In this document: piece by piece, positions 1 through 31,851 of the stretch
How positions within the stretch are numbered: position 1 is the stretch's first letter
How the letters are laid out: each line of letters starts with the position of its first letter
Origin: Nannobrachium achirus
Taxonomy: Eukaryota; Chordata; Actinopteri; Myctophiformes; Myctophidae
NCBI GenBank assembly: GCA_963921795.1
Contig: OY997639.1
Coordinates: forward strand, 44,249,843-44,313,842
Length of the DNA stretch: 64,000 bases
Direction: 5' to 3'
Made by a program: the position numbers and the translations under genes
The notes under the pieces: model-generated
What the model was told of the DNA's origin: nothing
Databases searched by the model: none
The model's input: only the letters and a program-made list of their open reading frames with translations

Positions 1-177
1 CATCTTTTATATTCTCTAATTACAATCTAAAATATGAACCCTTGTTGTAAAAAATCAAAGTTGTCCTTTACGTCTAGAGGGTTTAAGCGGTGAGAATATG
101 CATACTAGGCAGACAGAGAGTAGTGGATATAGTGAGCAGTTTGGTAACCATTACCCTCCTCTTCCTTCTCTTGTCAG

Positions 178-19267
<19,090 letters not shown>

Positions 19268-19273
19268 CTGACT

Positions 19274-19324
<51 letters not shown>

Positions 19325-19809
19325 CTAACATTGTTCCATTGAACACTAATAATGGTATTGTACATGCACAAACTTTGGAAACTCAATAACAATATTTCAT
19401 CATGGTACAGATCATGGGTATAGGAAGCACCGCCTCCTACATATATGGCGACTGCCAATTATCACAGATACTGAGCAGAATTTAGCCAATGCTTTATCGG
19501 CTCTTGGCTTGGGCACTCCTGCAATCTGTAGGCCTTTCACAACTGATTTATGGACATTACTGCTCTTTCCATATTATGAACACATGCAGTTTACATTTGT
19601 AACCTGTACATAGGAGGATGTATAAGACGTTAAGACGTTGGTACTTAAGCACCTTGTTAAGGAGTGCCTCTTCCAGACTGATCAAATGTACATCACTCCC
19701 TGTCATAGAGCACTACTGATTATAATATTTTGCTACAAAGTACCCTAATGCATCATTAGGAAAGAATATCTTAGAGCCTAGAGTAGAGTATTTTGTTTTT
19801 CTAGACTAT

Positions 19810-19848
<39 letters not shown>

Positions 19849-19863
19849 GCACACGCGCGCACA

Positions 19864-19926
<63 letters not shown>

Positions 19927-20894
19927 CACATTCTACAGTAGTTTCTTGCCAGTCTCTTTGATAAACAATTTGCACATTATAAATGATTGTTTAGAACTGT
20001 AACAATGTTGGATAGGTATAATGTAAATGTATTTACTACAATGTGCAGGGACATCCACATTCAGTGAGTCATCCTTATCTCACGCTCAGTCTCTTTTCAT
20101 GCTTCTATTTTTGTATTAAGTAGGAAACAACTCAACCATTCTTGGTAAAAAACAAGTAGCAACATTAAAAGGAAGGGAGAAAAATCCATTAAATAACCAT
20201 ATTTTTACTAGTATTTACTTCTTGAGAAGTCTTGTTTTGGCCTCTGTTCAAAACAAGACCCATGAAGAGTTTTATATGTATTTTAAGGCTCTAAAGTTTC
20301 TTTTTACACAATATAATTCAAGGTATTGAAAAATCATTGAGAATATGCCTTAACTTTTGATGACCAAATAAAATAAATTAATATATTTATAATAAATGTC
20401 ATTCTATAATGAGGTGGAATATTGCTTGGAGGATTGTACTGTGTATGTACAGTACTGTACTGTACATAGATTTTGGTGTTGGCACTGCAAAACTCTACAG
20501 TAACCATCGTTATGTTCAGGTTAGGTGTCTTGTACAATGGCCTTTTGAAGTGATTTTTTTTTAATCTGCCAAGACGTAGACTATGCAAAATCACTGAATG
20601 AATCTCAGGTTCTCTGTATTTGTTTTTATTTTTATGTTGTTACAGTATGATGTCTGTCTCCTTCATCATAATGAAATCTTAAAGAAAGTAATGTGGCAAT
20701 TGGCAAAACCATGCATACAGTATCTGTTTCTTTCAGATGTACTGAAATACAAAAGTGAATCTTTCAGTTTTGTTTATGCCTGTGGCTTATTTTGTGACAA
20801 TGAGATATTACTGCAAATGTGTTATTTGAGCAATATTGAATTTACTTAAAAATCGAATGACTCGAGTCAAGATTCCTAATGAATGAAAAATAAA
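19268..20894 (+). other. dgat1: probable dgat1 3' untranslated region
   Basis: There is no coding signal. (CA)n runs lie at 19276-19321 and 19808-19924, the second mixed with CGCACG units. Candidate polyadenylation signals AATAAA lie at 20367-20372 and 20889-20894. The true end is inferred only. Confidence 0.5.
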
Positions 20895-21813
20895 GTAAAG
20901 ATCTAACTTGGCAGAGACAGAGATGGGTCTGTACTTTGAATGGCTAAAGTTATACTTTGAATACGGTCATGCATTGGTGAGGAAGGGCCAGGTTAATCCT
21001 CTTCATTGCTATGTTTTTTCTTCATACAGGGGAAATGTGTGGTTAGGTTTTTATTGGATTGCATGTTAACACATTTATTTGCATGTGAGAAAATAATTCA
21101 TAATAATTTACAGTATGCAGGATAGCTCATCATGAAACGCTGTGTGATTGATGAAAAGGGAGTTTGGCAGGCCTTGATGCAGTCGCAACGGCTGATTTTA
21201 CACCTTTGTATGCTGAAAATATCCAATCTACAAGCTCACAACTTTTTATTTGTTGATGAAATTGTCAATATATTTAGTTTTAGTCATCAATAAAAACTAA
21301 ATAAAACCTAAGCTATGATTCATTGCTTAGTTTTTATTTTATTTTTTTCAGTGTAAAAAAGTCGACCAACATTTCTCGTCATAGTTTTAGACTGCTAAAT
21401 CAACACTGGTACGATCGCTGTTCACTCGGCCAAGATCGGCCCACACGAAGAATCCCACAACAACAAACCTTCACAGCGTAAAGTTAGTGACAGTTGAGTG
21501 AACTGGAGAGAGGAGCAGAGAGCTGGTGGAGAGAGGCTGACAGGCAGAGAGCCTGAAGCAACCATGACTGATAGAAACACTCTCCTATAGTTCCCTTCTC
21601 TGACAGAAATAGTGCAGTCCGAGTCCACTCCAGTTTGAGACGCTTTCTGTCTATTATATATAGTATATATAATGGGCATAATAATCTGTTATATATCTAT
21701 GTGTGTGAGAGAGAGAGGGAGATAGAGAAAGTAAGGCAGGAACAGATGTATAGCATTACTCTACAGAGACGGTGTTAATCATATCGGTTTTTCTTTTAAC
21801 TGTTTACTTGAAG
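20895..21813. other. intergenic, mostly unrecognised
   Basis: One palindromic-module arm lies at 21215-21240 (gaaaatatccaatctacaag). A short ga-rich run is at 21705-21735. No gene signal. Confidence 0.5.
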
Positions 21814-22094
21814 TACCCGTATTTTCCGGACTATAAGGCGCACTTAAAAGCCTTTAATTTTCTCAAAAAACTACAGTGCGGCTTATAGTCCAGTGCGCCT
21901 TATATATGGATCATTCATTGACATTGACATTCCCTTTAGCACAGCTCCATCTGTTGGATGCATAACAACGGTAGCGTCTATTATGTGCGCCTTATAGTCA
22001 GGTGCGCCTTATATATGAAAACAGTTTGAAAATAGACCATTCATTGACAGTGCGCCTTATAGTCAGGTGCGCCTTATAGTCCAGAAAATACTGT
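21814..22094. mobile_element. non-autonomous DNA element with GGACTATAAGGCGCAC termini
   Basis: Inverted termini GTATTTTCCGGACTATAAGG and CCTTATAGTCCAGAAAATAC. Internal gtgcgccttatagtc words repeat several times. This is a widespread vertebrate or fish non-autonomous element, and I make no subfamily assignment. Confidence 0.8.
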
Positions 22095-22960
22095 AGGCCT
22101 ACTCATTATGCAGAATATTTTCAAATGTATTAAAATCTTTGGAAAATATTTTTCCAATTTACAAACAGCCGTATTCTTAGCTGAAGTGGTTAATGTATAG
22201 CCTAGTTCCAGACCCTGAATCGCTTGCCACACCCCTTTCATTTTTTTGTTTCGGCGATTCAGGTCTAGAATCGCTCTCAATGAGGAGGCCTGCATGCCTC
22301 GGTTGAAAATCCAAACGGCGAATCAGCGTCGTGAATCAGCGTCTTGTGATCAGCGTGGGTGGGGGTTTCCCAGAACTCATGTGTGTTTCCAAGTACACCA
22401 GCGCCGCCGCCGTACCGTACCGCACATCGTGTCGCGGTAAATTGCGGTAAAATGCGATCGTATCAATCTCGCTATGAAACACCAGTAGCAGGCATGTTAT
22501 GTTGTGTTTGATTACTAGTTCGTAGTGCTCCTATTCTGACTGTTTCTTTGGTTAGCAAGTAGCATTAGCAAGCAACAGGTTAGCCACTAGCCAGCCAGGC
22601 ACACATAACAACACTATGTCATGTGTTGGTCGGTGAACCAATCGCTGAACAGTGCCTCATTTTGGCAACGCCCATCCCTGCAAAGGCTGTGGGCGGAACT
22701 GACTTCAGACTGAATAATGAAGTGAAACGAAATGTCAATTCAGGCTGAGTGTCAGGCTAGTTAATGTATGTTTTGTTATGACAATCACAATCTTGTCAAA
22801 TAATCTTGTAGTGGAGTAAAAAGTAAAATATTTGCCTCTGAGATGTAGTGGAGTATACGTAAAAGTACAGAAAACTGGAAATATTCTAGTAAAGTAAAAG
22901 TACCTAAACATTTTACTCAACTATAAACAGTATTTAAGTAAATGTTACTTCACACCACTG
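22095..22960. mobile_element. CAGTGGTG-family hAT-like element (minus orientation) interrupted by another insertion
   Basis: The right end GTTACTTCACACCACTG and agtggagtaaaagtaaaat blocks are the reverse complement of this family. The left portion ends at ggttaatgta, where a 0.56-kb element is inserted and duplicates that site. Confidence 0.7.
22198..22760. mobile_element. unclassified element nested in the hAT-like copy
   Basis: It is flanked by ttaatgta on both sides (22190-22197 and 22761-22768), and the duplicated site is single in other host copies such as 53440. Ends agcctagttccagac and gagtgtcaggctag share only a weak inverted AGCCT. The inside is GC-richer with an accgccgccgtacc part. 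No coding signal. Confidence 0.7.
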
Positions 22961-23058
22961 CATATGTGCGTGCACAAATTATCTGAGGGCAGCCCTGTGA
23001 AGCTGTGCTTTGTCAGTTTGACACTGGATTAAACAGCAGTCCAAAGGGAGTTACTGGA

Positions 23059-23080
23059 ACCCCCCCCCCCCCCCCCCCCC
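23059..23080. repeat. poly-C tract followed by CT run
   Basis: Twenty-two consecutive C and then ctctctctctttctctct. It could form a C-rich i-motif or G4 on the other strand. Confidence 0.95.
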
Positions 23081-23099
23081 CTCTCTCTCTTTCTCTCTA

Positions 23100-24696
23100 C
23101 GTGTCATGTGTGCTTTGTTCGAGATTTGGTAGAGTGTGAAAAAAAAGACTGTATCAAGTATGGTATTTCCGACCAATTAGAGATGGTTTAAGTGGTAACA
23201 GATAAGCAGCTCAGCAAATAAAAGGTGAATTGATCCCAGTGCATGAAAGAGGACAATTTCACAATAAATTTTAATCTCCACATGTTTTTTATCACGATAA
23301 ACGATAATAATAATTTCATCCCTTCCCCACACATCACATCCCCTCTCCCACTAGGTTTTCACTGCACAAACAGCTGTATGCTCCATTTTAAAAATGTCAA
23401 CACGTTTAGAAACTATCAGTTCAGCTATCGGCTATCATCAAGTTATGAGCAACTGAAAAGCAGTCACCACTCTTCCATTTGTGTTTTCTTTGACGCGCGC
23501 ACCTTTACCATTTACAGTACCTTAACAATAACCATATTTTGTGCAAGTCATCATAGTCAAAATTACCAGATTAACAGATCTACAAGCTCGCAATGTGTTG
23601 CATTGTGACGTGAGCTTGGAGATTATTTGGTTGTGCAACACCATTATACATTGAATATTAATTAGGCTTATTCTACTACAAATGGAGATTGCAGAGGCAG
23701 CGTGTTGTCTCTCCTCACATAATCCCTTTAAATATTGGAGCACATTCATAATTTGTACCAATGTATGCATGGATAACTGCCCTTCACCAGCCCCGCACCC
23801 ACCCTCATTATATCAGCCTCTAATCTGAAGAAGAACAGGGGCGTCAAATAGAGGGCAGAAGTTTTACTGTGGTGTTGAGAACAGCAGTAATCCCCCATCA
23901 ATCCTCCTGTCACCCCTGACAAATAAGCCAAGCCCATGAGAGTGCAGAGGAGTTGAATAAAAAGACAGTGTCACCTCTCATCACATTCTTCCTGGCATAA
24001 AGAAAGCTTTCCACCGTGTCCCTCGGCCATACTTTGTCATACTTTTTGGTGCACTTATCCACACAGGCGTATAATAATCGTGCACACAGTCGTGCATACA
24101 TTGTTGTACTGTACTATATGTGAGCATAGGGCTCTACAGACTGTCACAATGTTGATTCATCTTTGACACACATAGACTGCGTATCTCTCTCACTCCCTCT
24201 GGGGGCTAATTTACACTTTGTCACGCCACTCTTTCACTCGACAAAAATGACACGTTTTCAGTGAAAATCTGTCGACATGTGATTTTTGTCAGACACTTGT
24301 CGAATGTGTCACGTGATAAAGTATAAATTAAGCCTAATCATCTGTCCCTTGGTGCTTCCCTTTCTCTCATACCTCCCTCTGCCATGTCTTTCTCTCCCCA
24401 TCTCTCTCTCTTGCGGTCTCCCCTCTTTGTCCCTCTCTAACTCTCCGTCTCCTCTCCCTCATACTTTCAGTCTCTCCCTTTCTCTCTGTCTCTCCCACTT
24501 TACTCTCTCTCTCTCCCCCTCTTTCTCTCTGTCTCTCCTCTCTCCCTCCCGGTCTCCCATCACCTTCAACCCTCGTCCTGCTCATCCTCGGTAACAGGTT
24601 GATCCATGATTCCTCTTCTGACATCCGTTATTCCGGATCCTCTCCAAGGGAACGCTTGACAGGCCGAGAGTGATGATGATCGTCCAGACAGGAAAC
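23100..24696. other. intergenic, little recognised
   Basis: A palindromic module is at 23574-23621 (aacagatctacaagctcgca, then gacgtgagcttggagatt). A CT-rich low-complexity block is at 24360-24560. The open frames there are low-complexity artefacts. Confidence 0.55.
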
Positions 24697-24912
24697 CAGG
24701 AGACACAAACCTGTCCCATTCTGGAAGATGGATAAGGTGCAGCAACAGCCAGGGTTCTGCATGAAAATAGACAAAGGTCTAAATTCAACTTTTAAATTAC
24801 ACTTGTGACTGCTGTACTTATATAACAAGACGGGGGTCTAATAACGCCATGGCTCCCACATGGGGATGTGGATCTTGGAAATCATGTGGCCAGTCCATGA
24901 TATCATCTATGA
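24697..24912. repeat. about 220-bp repeat, inverted partner at 28318-28540
   Basis: Reverse complement of the 28.3-kb copy. Shared pieces are acaaacctgtcccattctgg, aagatggataaggtgcagca, atgaaaatagacaaaggtct, aacaagacgggggtctaata and tggccagtccatgatatca. I do not recognise the family. Confidence 0.85.
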
Positions 24913-25321
24913 CAGTGGTTTTCAACCTTTTCCATATCAAGGTCCATTATTTATTCAGTATTTGAGCCACGGGCCACCATTTGATGAGATTTTGCCTCTC
25001 AGACCCAAAACCTTTGTTGTCGTCGGATACGATTTTGTCCACAATTCTATGCCGTATTGATGTGGGTGCCATATGAGAGATAACAGGCAAATATTGACCA
25101 AAATTATACATTTTCTACATTCTCTAATTGTGTGGATTAAGTAATGCAGATGTTAACAATAATTTTACTCTTGAGCATAAAATGATTTCATTTCAAATTA
25201 ATTTTACACTCTCAAGAGTTAAAGATCTATATGGGTCCATTTGGTTATCAACTCTCCCATCATTTAGCTAACTCCCTCACAGACCACTGGTGGTCCCCGG
25301 ACATCTGGTTGAAAACCACTG
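24913..25321. mobile_element. non-autonomous hAT (Charlie-like) element
   Basis: CAGTGGTTTTCAACCTTTTC to CTGGTTGAAAACCACTG. The inside shares taaaatgatttcatttc and atgggtccatttggtt words with 1487-1910. Flanking 8-mers are only weakly alike. Confidence 0.78.
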
Positions 25322-27867
25322 GTCTATATCTGTGATGTATGACTCCAAAATTGGGCATGTTTTCATTGGGATCAGACTGACTTCCAAAATGTTAAGCTAT
25401 AGTATATGTATCAAAATGTATAATTTACTTCTTTGGCCTACTGGCAGTGTGCACGAGAAATTTGACGCTGATCAGTTCATGCCAAGTTTGGTCAGTAATT
25501 AATTCTAGGCATTTTCTTCAAATGGAAAATCTGATCTTTTATGAAGATCTAAATAGGAGAAATTGTGAGTTATTGTGTGCACGTCCACTATGATTCGATA
25601 TTTCTTCTTCCAAGTCTTCCTGGCTTATGTTCGATTTTGCTCTTTGGCAATGATTAAGAACACAATAATAATATTGTTAGTCTTTCTCATTGTTTGGTGA
25701 TTGATCAATTAATCAAATTGACACCATGTAGACTAGACGCCAAGTCCATGTAGACTAGACGCCAAGTCTGAACTTGGATTAATTTTGACAACAGATATAG
25801 CACACTTAACAGAAGGGATCTCTTTCATTAATTAAATGTACACAGTATAGTTGGATCCACACCAATGTTATTCCTATAATCTACCCTCCTCCACTGTCAC
25901 CTTTCAGGTCAATTCCAGATCATCCTCAGAAGGATTATGTGACATAAATTTGAGGGTAGGACAACAGTTTGTTTGTCTACTACTGTTGTACTTTGGTACC
26001 ATAGGCTATAGGCTACTGTACCAATTATGTACTTGAGTATTTGTTTAACTACAGAATTTTGACATAATCTCACTACATTTCAAACGAGAAATCTATACTT
26101 AACCCACTATTTTCTACAGATTCATTGCATTAGAAATCATATACTGTAGCTCATCTAGCACATGCCATTTTAAGTCCTTGTGCATCTGGTCCAGGTTACA
26201 ATCCAACCCCAGGCCCTTTGCTGCATGTAATTCTGCTAACAGTGCTAAAATGATCAGCGTATTTATTTTCTCTCCCTTATTTCCTGCATGAGACCTCTTC
26301 CATCAAATGCCAAATTCCTTATTAATATAAACCCGTAATGGATGCGACAAGAGTACGGAGCTAGGGGTCAATGTAGGTATTATTCAAACTTGGCTGCTTG
26401 CACACCGACATCCATCCAAGCACATTGTCTTAACAAAGAGATGTAATCTAGTGGTGTGAATGGATGATCAAAGGCTCTATAGAAGCTTGATTGAGCACAT
26501 GATAGGATAATTGATTTTATTTGATTTATTATAGTCTGTATCTATGTTCAATATTCTTCAGAAATGTGATTTGAGGTTCAGACTCCTTCCGCCTCTGTGA
26601 TTGTTATTTTTACATATTAACTCTCAACACAGAACACACCTTTCTGACTTGTACTGTACAATAGAAATGCCTTTTTGGAAAGCTTATACTTAAAGTACAT
26701 ACATTTGTATAGTTAACTGTAAAATTGACTCAATATATTTCTTATTTAATGTGAAATACCATCTTTGCTTACCCTGCTGGATAGCATTTGAAAGGGGTCT
26801 TTTCTTTATGGAAAGAAACATTTATTGTCATTGCATAAGATTTGTTTTACAGAGCTTATGATGCGTGCACATACCCGTGCATGAGCTCAAGCGTGTTCCC
26901 CGGCGTGTGCGTGTATATGTCTCACAAAATGTAAACAGACAGTAAGACTTCCTGCCTGAAAAGCAGAATGTGAGATTAGAAAGCTAGAGAGAGACAGAGA
27001 GACAGAGAGGGAGGCAGCAAGATAAAAGACTCCAAAATGGAAAATGTAAGAAAAAGTGGATGCTGACAGCAGGAGAAAATAGGAAGAAAGACAGACTCAC
27101 TGGAGGGCTAAAGAGACATACAGCAAGATAAAGACACCAAAAGCTACTACATTGGAGGATTTGATAATAGCTGATAGAGGCAGAGACAATTATTTCTCTT
27201 AATGGAATAAGAACCTGGATGGAAATACAGATGGACAGAAAGAGGAGAGAAACTATATCCTAAGGCAGGTAGGATTGTAACTTCAACTGACAGAGAACAA
27301 ACACACTTAACAAGTCACCGTCCTGAGATGTTGACATAAGAGGGTGAAGGGTCACTAACAAATGCACATCCCTTGACTGGGCATGACCCTGCATCACGGT
27401 TTGCTACTGAGTGGATTAAGAACACTGAGGGAATCCCAACCTTATCTCCGGCACTGACTGGTCCAGGGTCAGTGAGTAACGATAAAAAGGAAGGTTTGAC
27501 TGTTCCCCTCTCACCTTATTGAGGTACGTACAGTTTTTATTGTTTCAACAACACATACAAACTACAAGACATGTAACATGACCAATACAAATGTATACAT
27601 ATTTGAAAATGTTTTTTTTTTCTTCTTTTTAAACAGTCAGATTAGTAATAATGAAAATAGTAATAATAAAATAAAATAATATAAAAATGAGTTAAGAGAT
27701 GTATGAGTAGAAACAGTAAAGAAGAAAAGAAAAGAAAATAGAAAAATAAAAAGGGGAGAGGGAAGGATGGGGAAGAGAAGGGGGGAGCCTAGCGCTCCAT
27801 CCAACAGGTATTCGGATTTCAACTTTTCAAATTCAACCCTGGAATTTGTTTGGATATGATGATATGA
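25322..27867. other. intergenic, 2.5 kb with nothing recognised
   Basis: AT-rich, with no exon, repeat family or RNA gene that I can support. A short duplication cagactagacgccaagtc-like unit is at 25725-25768, and an A-rich stretch is at 27640-27760. Confidence 0.5.
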
Positions 27868-28315
27868 GGGTTTGGTTCCCAAACTTTTTTGCTCGTGACC
27901 CAAAAGAGAAATAAGACTTTTGCCCGGGACCCAAACTAGTTAAAACAGCAGATCTACAAGCTCACAACGCGGAGCGAATCGCCACGTTGTGTGAGCTTGC
28001 AGATCGGCTATTTTCACTACTTATTTCTTTGCTAATTTCTTGAATTTCTTAGATTTATTTTATTTATTAATGAAATTACTTAAAAATCATGGATATTTTA
28101 ACTTTTGGGGAATATTTGAAATAATTAACAACTAATGAATTGCATTTTTGTAATGAATTGCATTTTTATAGCGCTTTTCCAAGTGCTCAAAGCGCTTTAC
28201 AATGGTTCATTCATTCACACATTGGGAACTAAATAGAGGAAAAAAATAATAAGGGACCCATAAAAATGTTTCCACGACCCAAAATGGGTCCTGACCCAGT
28301 GTTTGGGAACCAGTG
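27868..28315. mobile_element. non-autonomous hAT-like element, GGTTCCCAAAC family
   Basis: Left ggtttggttcccaaactttt, inner gctcgtgacccaaaag and cacgacccaaaatgggtcct, right gtgtttgggaaccagtg. It carries the palindromic module at 27942-28014. A minus-strand SINE/LINE tail (gcatttttatagcgcttttc through gcgctttacaatgg) lies at 28136-28230. Confidence 0.72.
27942..28014. repeat. palindromic module copy
   Basis: Arms cagcagatctacaagctcac and gtgagcttgcagatcggcta. The top stem acaacgcggagcgaatcgcc..acgttgt is unlike the GGCACCGAGTGCC type. Confidence 0.9.
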
Positions 28316-28317
28316 AT

Positions 28318-28540
28318 ATAGACGACTGATATCATGGACTGGCCACATGAATCCCTAGATCCACATCCACGTGTGAACCATGGCCTTATTAGACCCCCGT
28401 CTTGTTATACATAGCCTAAGTACGCTGTGCAAAAAAAAAAATAATGTAGACCTTTGTCTATTTTCATGCGGTGAACCCTGGCTGTTGCTGCACTTTATCC
28501 ATCTTCCAGAATGGGACAGGTTTGTGTCTATTGTGAGAAT
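28318..28540. repeat. about 220-bp repeat, inverted partner at 24697-24912
   Basis: Starts atagacgactgatatcatgg, adjoining a hAT-like terminus just as the partner does. It contains a run of eleven A absent from the partner. Confidence 0.85.
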
Positions 28541-28751
28541 GTTGTTTGCTGGTTTAGAGATGGCAATTAAACCATGTGAACTTTCAAGTAAGTAAAGTAA
28601 AAACTAAAAAAAATAAAAGTCTGCAGTCACAAAAAAAGTAAAATCATCCCTTTGCTTGAGGGAACTGTCTAAAAATGACTACAGAGACATTGTAATGCCT
28701 AATTTATGGTCCGTCATACAATGAATTTGGCTTGCTTAACCCATTAAGACC

Positions 28752-29025
28752 TTGAATGCATTATTACTTCATGCTTTAACTATCAAAAAAGCAGATTTAC
28801 AGGCTCACAGCGCGGCACCGAGTGCCGTGCTGCGAGCTTGTAGATTGCTATTTTTGAAAAATCGTGAATTCTTTGAATATATCGTTTTAAAAGCGAACAT
28901 TTGTAACTGAAATATTTACTTCTTGGGGGTCCCTGGAACAACATATTTTCAGATGTGGGTCCGGCAGCCAAATATGTGTAATTTTGGGGGTCCTTGACAT
29001 GAAAAAGTTTGAGGACCACTGATTT
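28752..29025. mobile_element. hAT-like element, CAGTGGTTCTCAAAC family, minus orientation
   Basis: Reverse order of the family blocks: palindromic module 28785-28855, then catttgtaactgaaatattt, gggggtccctggaacaacat and gggggtccttgacatgaaaa, ending gaggaccactg. Confidence 0.75.
28785..28855. repeat. palindromic module copy with GGCACCGAGTGCC loop
   Basis: Arms aaaaaagcagatttacaggc and gcgagcttgtagattgctat. A further left arm alone is at 29104-29125. Confidence 0.9.
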
Positions 29026-29504
29026 AGAAGAAGCATTTAGAAGACATTTATAGGATCGGGTCAAAATATTCAAAGACTTGCGCAAATCTTCCACAAATTT
29101 CAAAAAAGCAGATCTACAAGCACGCATTTTAATGGTTAAAGCATAAAATAATGGTTAAAGTAATATACGTTCCTTAAAGACAGCGTGGGATCTGAGATTA
29201 GAGCTATTCCATCCTGTCTCTCACAGCCCCTCTCTCTGGTTCTCTGGTTCTCTGGCTCTCGTTCACACACACAGAGGAGGACTCCCACATCGCTGCGGTT
29301 TATTTGGACAGTGTTATTTGTGATGTGCCTCGGAGCCCTCTCTGCTCTCCTGTCTGTATCACTTTACAGCCTTTGATGTAAAGGCAAAGAGGAGAGGAGC
29401 AACAACAAATGGCACCGTATAGCAATGAATATGCGCTGAAATAGCGTCATACTTGGTGTAGAAGCTTTAACGCAGTATGTATTGTAATTATGGGAAGATC
29501 ATGG

Positions 29505-30348
29505 CTGCGAAGCTGGTGTGAAATTAACAACCTGGAGCTAAATGCCCTTAAGACAGTGGAGATGGTGGTGGACTTCCGGAAGGACCCAGCCCCGCCCCTT
29601 CCCATCATGCTGGGTGGCACTCAGGTGGACTATGTTGAGTCCTGCAAGTTCCTGGGGATGATCATCTCCAGGGACCTGAAGTGGGAACTCAATATCACTG
29701 CCCTCCTGAGAAAGGCCCAGCAAAGGATGTACTTTCTTCGGCAGCTGCGTAAATACAGACTGTCGAGGGCCATGATGACGCAGTTCTACACGGCCATCAT
29801 AGAGTCCATCCTCACTCACTCTATCATCACTTGGTTCCCCGCTGCATGCGCAAAAGACCTGGTCAAGCTGCAGCGGGTGATACGCTCTGCAGAGAGGGTG
29901 ATTGGCCGTCCCCTGCCCTCCCTCAAGTCCCTGCACGACTCCAGGGCACTGAGGAGGGCAAGAAAGATCATGGCCGACCCCTCCCACCCTGGTCACGGCC
30001 TCCTCACCCTGCTCCCCTCTGGGAGAAGGATGCGGCACCTAGGGGCCAAGACAGAGCGCCACAAAAACAGTTTTTTCCCCTCAGCTGCCAGGCTGCTGGA
30101 TGACGCTGGTTTCCCTTTTTCCCTTGCCCCTTAGGGACATCAGCAATATGTTGCACTATTGAACACTACTGCACTTTATTTATATTATTTATTATTTATT
30201 TCTGCACGGTGTTGTTTTGTGTTTGTTGTTTTTCATGTTATCTGTGAAAAAAATATTGAATGCACACTGGTATGTTACCAAAGCAAATTCCTATGTGTGA
30301 TACACAATGGTAAATAAAGGAATCTGAATCTGAATCTGAATCTGAATC
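29505..30348 (+). mobile_element. LINE 3' end with an intact reverse-transcriptase tail frame
   Basis: An open frame (29490-30134, 214 codons) encodes the C-terminal part of a non-LTR reverse transcriptase: NNLELNALKTVEMVVDFRKD, CKFLGMIISRDLKW (the post-palm FLG motif), AQQRMYFLRQLRKYRLS and a basic end. A 3' UTR with AATAAA follows, and four to five TGAATC hexamers end at 30348. The hexamer tail and protein style fit the CR1/L2/Rex1 group. The 5' truncation is normal for such copies. The codon-rich, GC-rich frame has no stop, so the copy is fairly young. Confidence 0.85.
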
Positions 30349-31020
30349 TCACTATTTCAAATTAGTGTGTTTTTTTCTCTTCTTTGAAAATCTGAAAATG
30401 TCAGAGTTTCATTCCTTACGGATCTTTACATGTTATGTAAAAATCTGTCATTTTCCCAGTACTATAAATGTAAAAGATAATTGGCAGATAATTAACTACA
30501 TTGTAATTAACTATAATTAAGTAACAACTTGATATGAAGAATCACAGCAGTGGCTGGCTTGGGGGTGGGAGGCAGAGCCCAGTTATCAATAGGGGTGTTA
30601 CAACTGTGTTTTGTTGTGGGATTTCATCATGTAAGCGATAACTACGACGAGGGCTTGGGTTGCATGAACAGCCAGCAGCATTTTCCTCTGAGAAATTTGA
30701 TAATCAAAATTCTCAATCTTTCTGAGACTCACCGGCAGGGGCATCATTTGGATCATCAGGGGATGGCGATTGCCACCCCCTAGTGTTCATATTTAACCTT
30801 ATATGCAGTTGTTTTATGCATCCCCAATCTGAATTGTTTAGCAGATTAATCATCAATCGATGCCTGTCCATCTACATGTGACACTTGTTATCATTCTGAT
30901 AAGCGTTTTATTCTAACCAACCATTATATTATTAACCACTTTCAATGTGGCAGCCCTGGGAATGTGATCATATAGGCAAATCTTTTCAAGATTTTCTCTT
31001 TTCGCCCCCAAACAAATAGT
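30349..31020. other. intergenic, little recognised
   Basis: A possible hAT-like start caggggcatcatttggatca is at 30736. Nothing else was recognised. Confidence 0.4.
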
Positions 31021-31062
31021 GAAAATAGTTAATCTACAAGAAAGCGACACAAGAGCTTGTAG
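31021..31062. repeat. palindromic module, short
   Basis: gaaaatagttaatctacaag and agagcttgtagatccactaa around a short aagcgacac centre. Confidence 0.7.
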
Positions 31063-31808
31063 ATCCACTAATTTAGCTATTTAATAAATGGGTAGTTAAC
31101 TATGGTAACCCCCTACTTCTTTCCGAAATTACGCCTCTGCTGGTGGGTCCCAACCCTGCACGCTTTGAAAACCATGGGTTGAACCAATGAGGCTCTGTCA
31201 TTTATCTCCATGGCTACAGAGGCAGTGAGAGGTTTAATACACAATTTCCCCTCAGTGATGATTTTAACACTCTTTAGTGCCGCTAATGATGATGAACTAT
31301 CAGCAGTAGAGTGAATAATATCAGGGGATGTTACTGTGAATATACCCATTCATTCCCCTCACTGCCCCTTACAGCTGTATGGCTGGGCAGCTCTTGTTAT
31401 GTTGATGAATCACATTATTCACGTCCCACTCTTTAGTTGAGCATGTTATTCTCATTAAGTGGGAATCGAATACATTTGTCATTGCGGCCGGATGGCTGTT
31501 TTGCTCTGGAAGATTAATTCTGAGCAATGAGTACACATAGCGCAACAACCAGGGGTTCTGAAACCTTTTCATCCTGGGGACCTGAATGAGAAATAAAGCT
31601 CCCATGTTGGAGTCAATAGTTGCAGCCCCTTGATCCGGTTCAACTTGACACTGCACCAGTGGAATGTGTGACACGGGAGCACATTTTCCTGTTTTTGCGC
31701 ATAATCTTTGAATTTATTATGACAAATGTAAAATTCAGAGTTTTAGCTTAATCTTTCATGTCTGCATCATTCTGGAAGAAATACCAAAGGCACATTAAGT
31801 ACAGTATC

Positions 31809-31851
<43 letters not shown>

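Noticed and set aside
22246-22440. Arginine-rich frame
   Set aside because: Lies inside the nested unclassified element. No similarity to a known protein.
24286-24624. Serine/leucine- and arginine/glutamate-rich frames on both strands
   Set aside because: CT-rich low-complexity DNA between intergenic repeats.
29538-30038. 166-codon minus-strand frame
   Set aside because: Antisense shadow of the GC-rich LINE reverse-transcriptase frame on the + strand.
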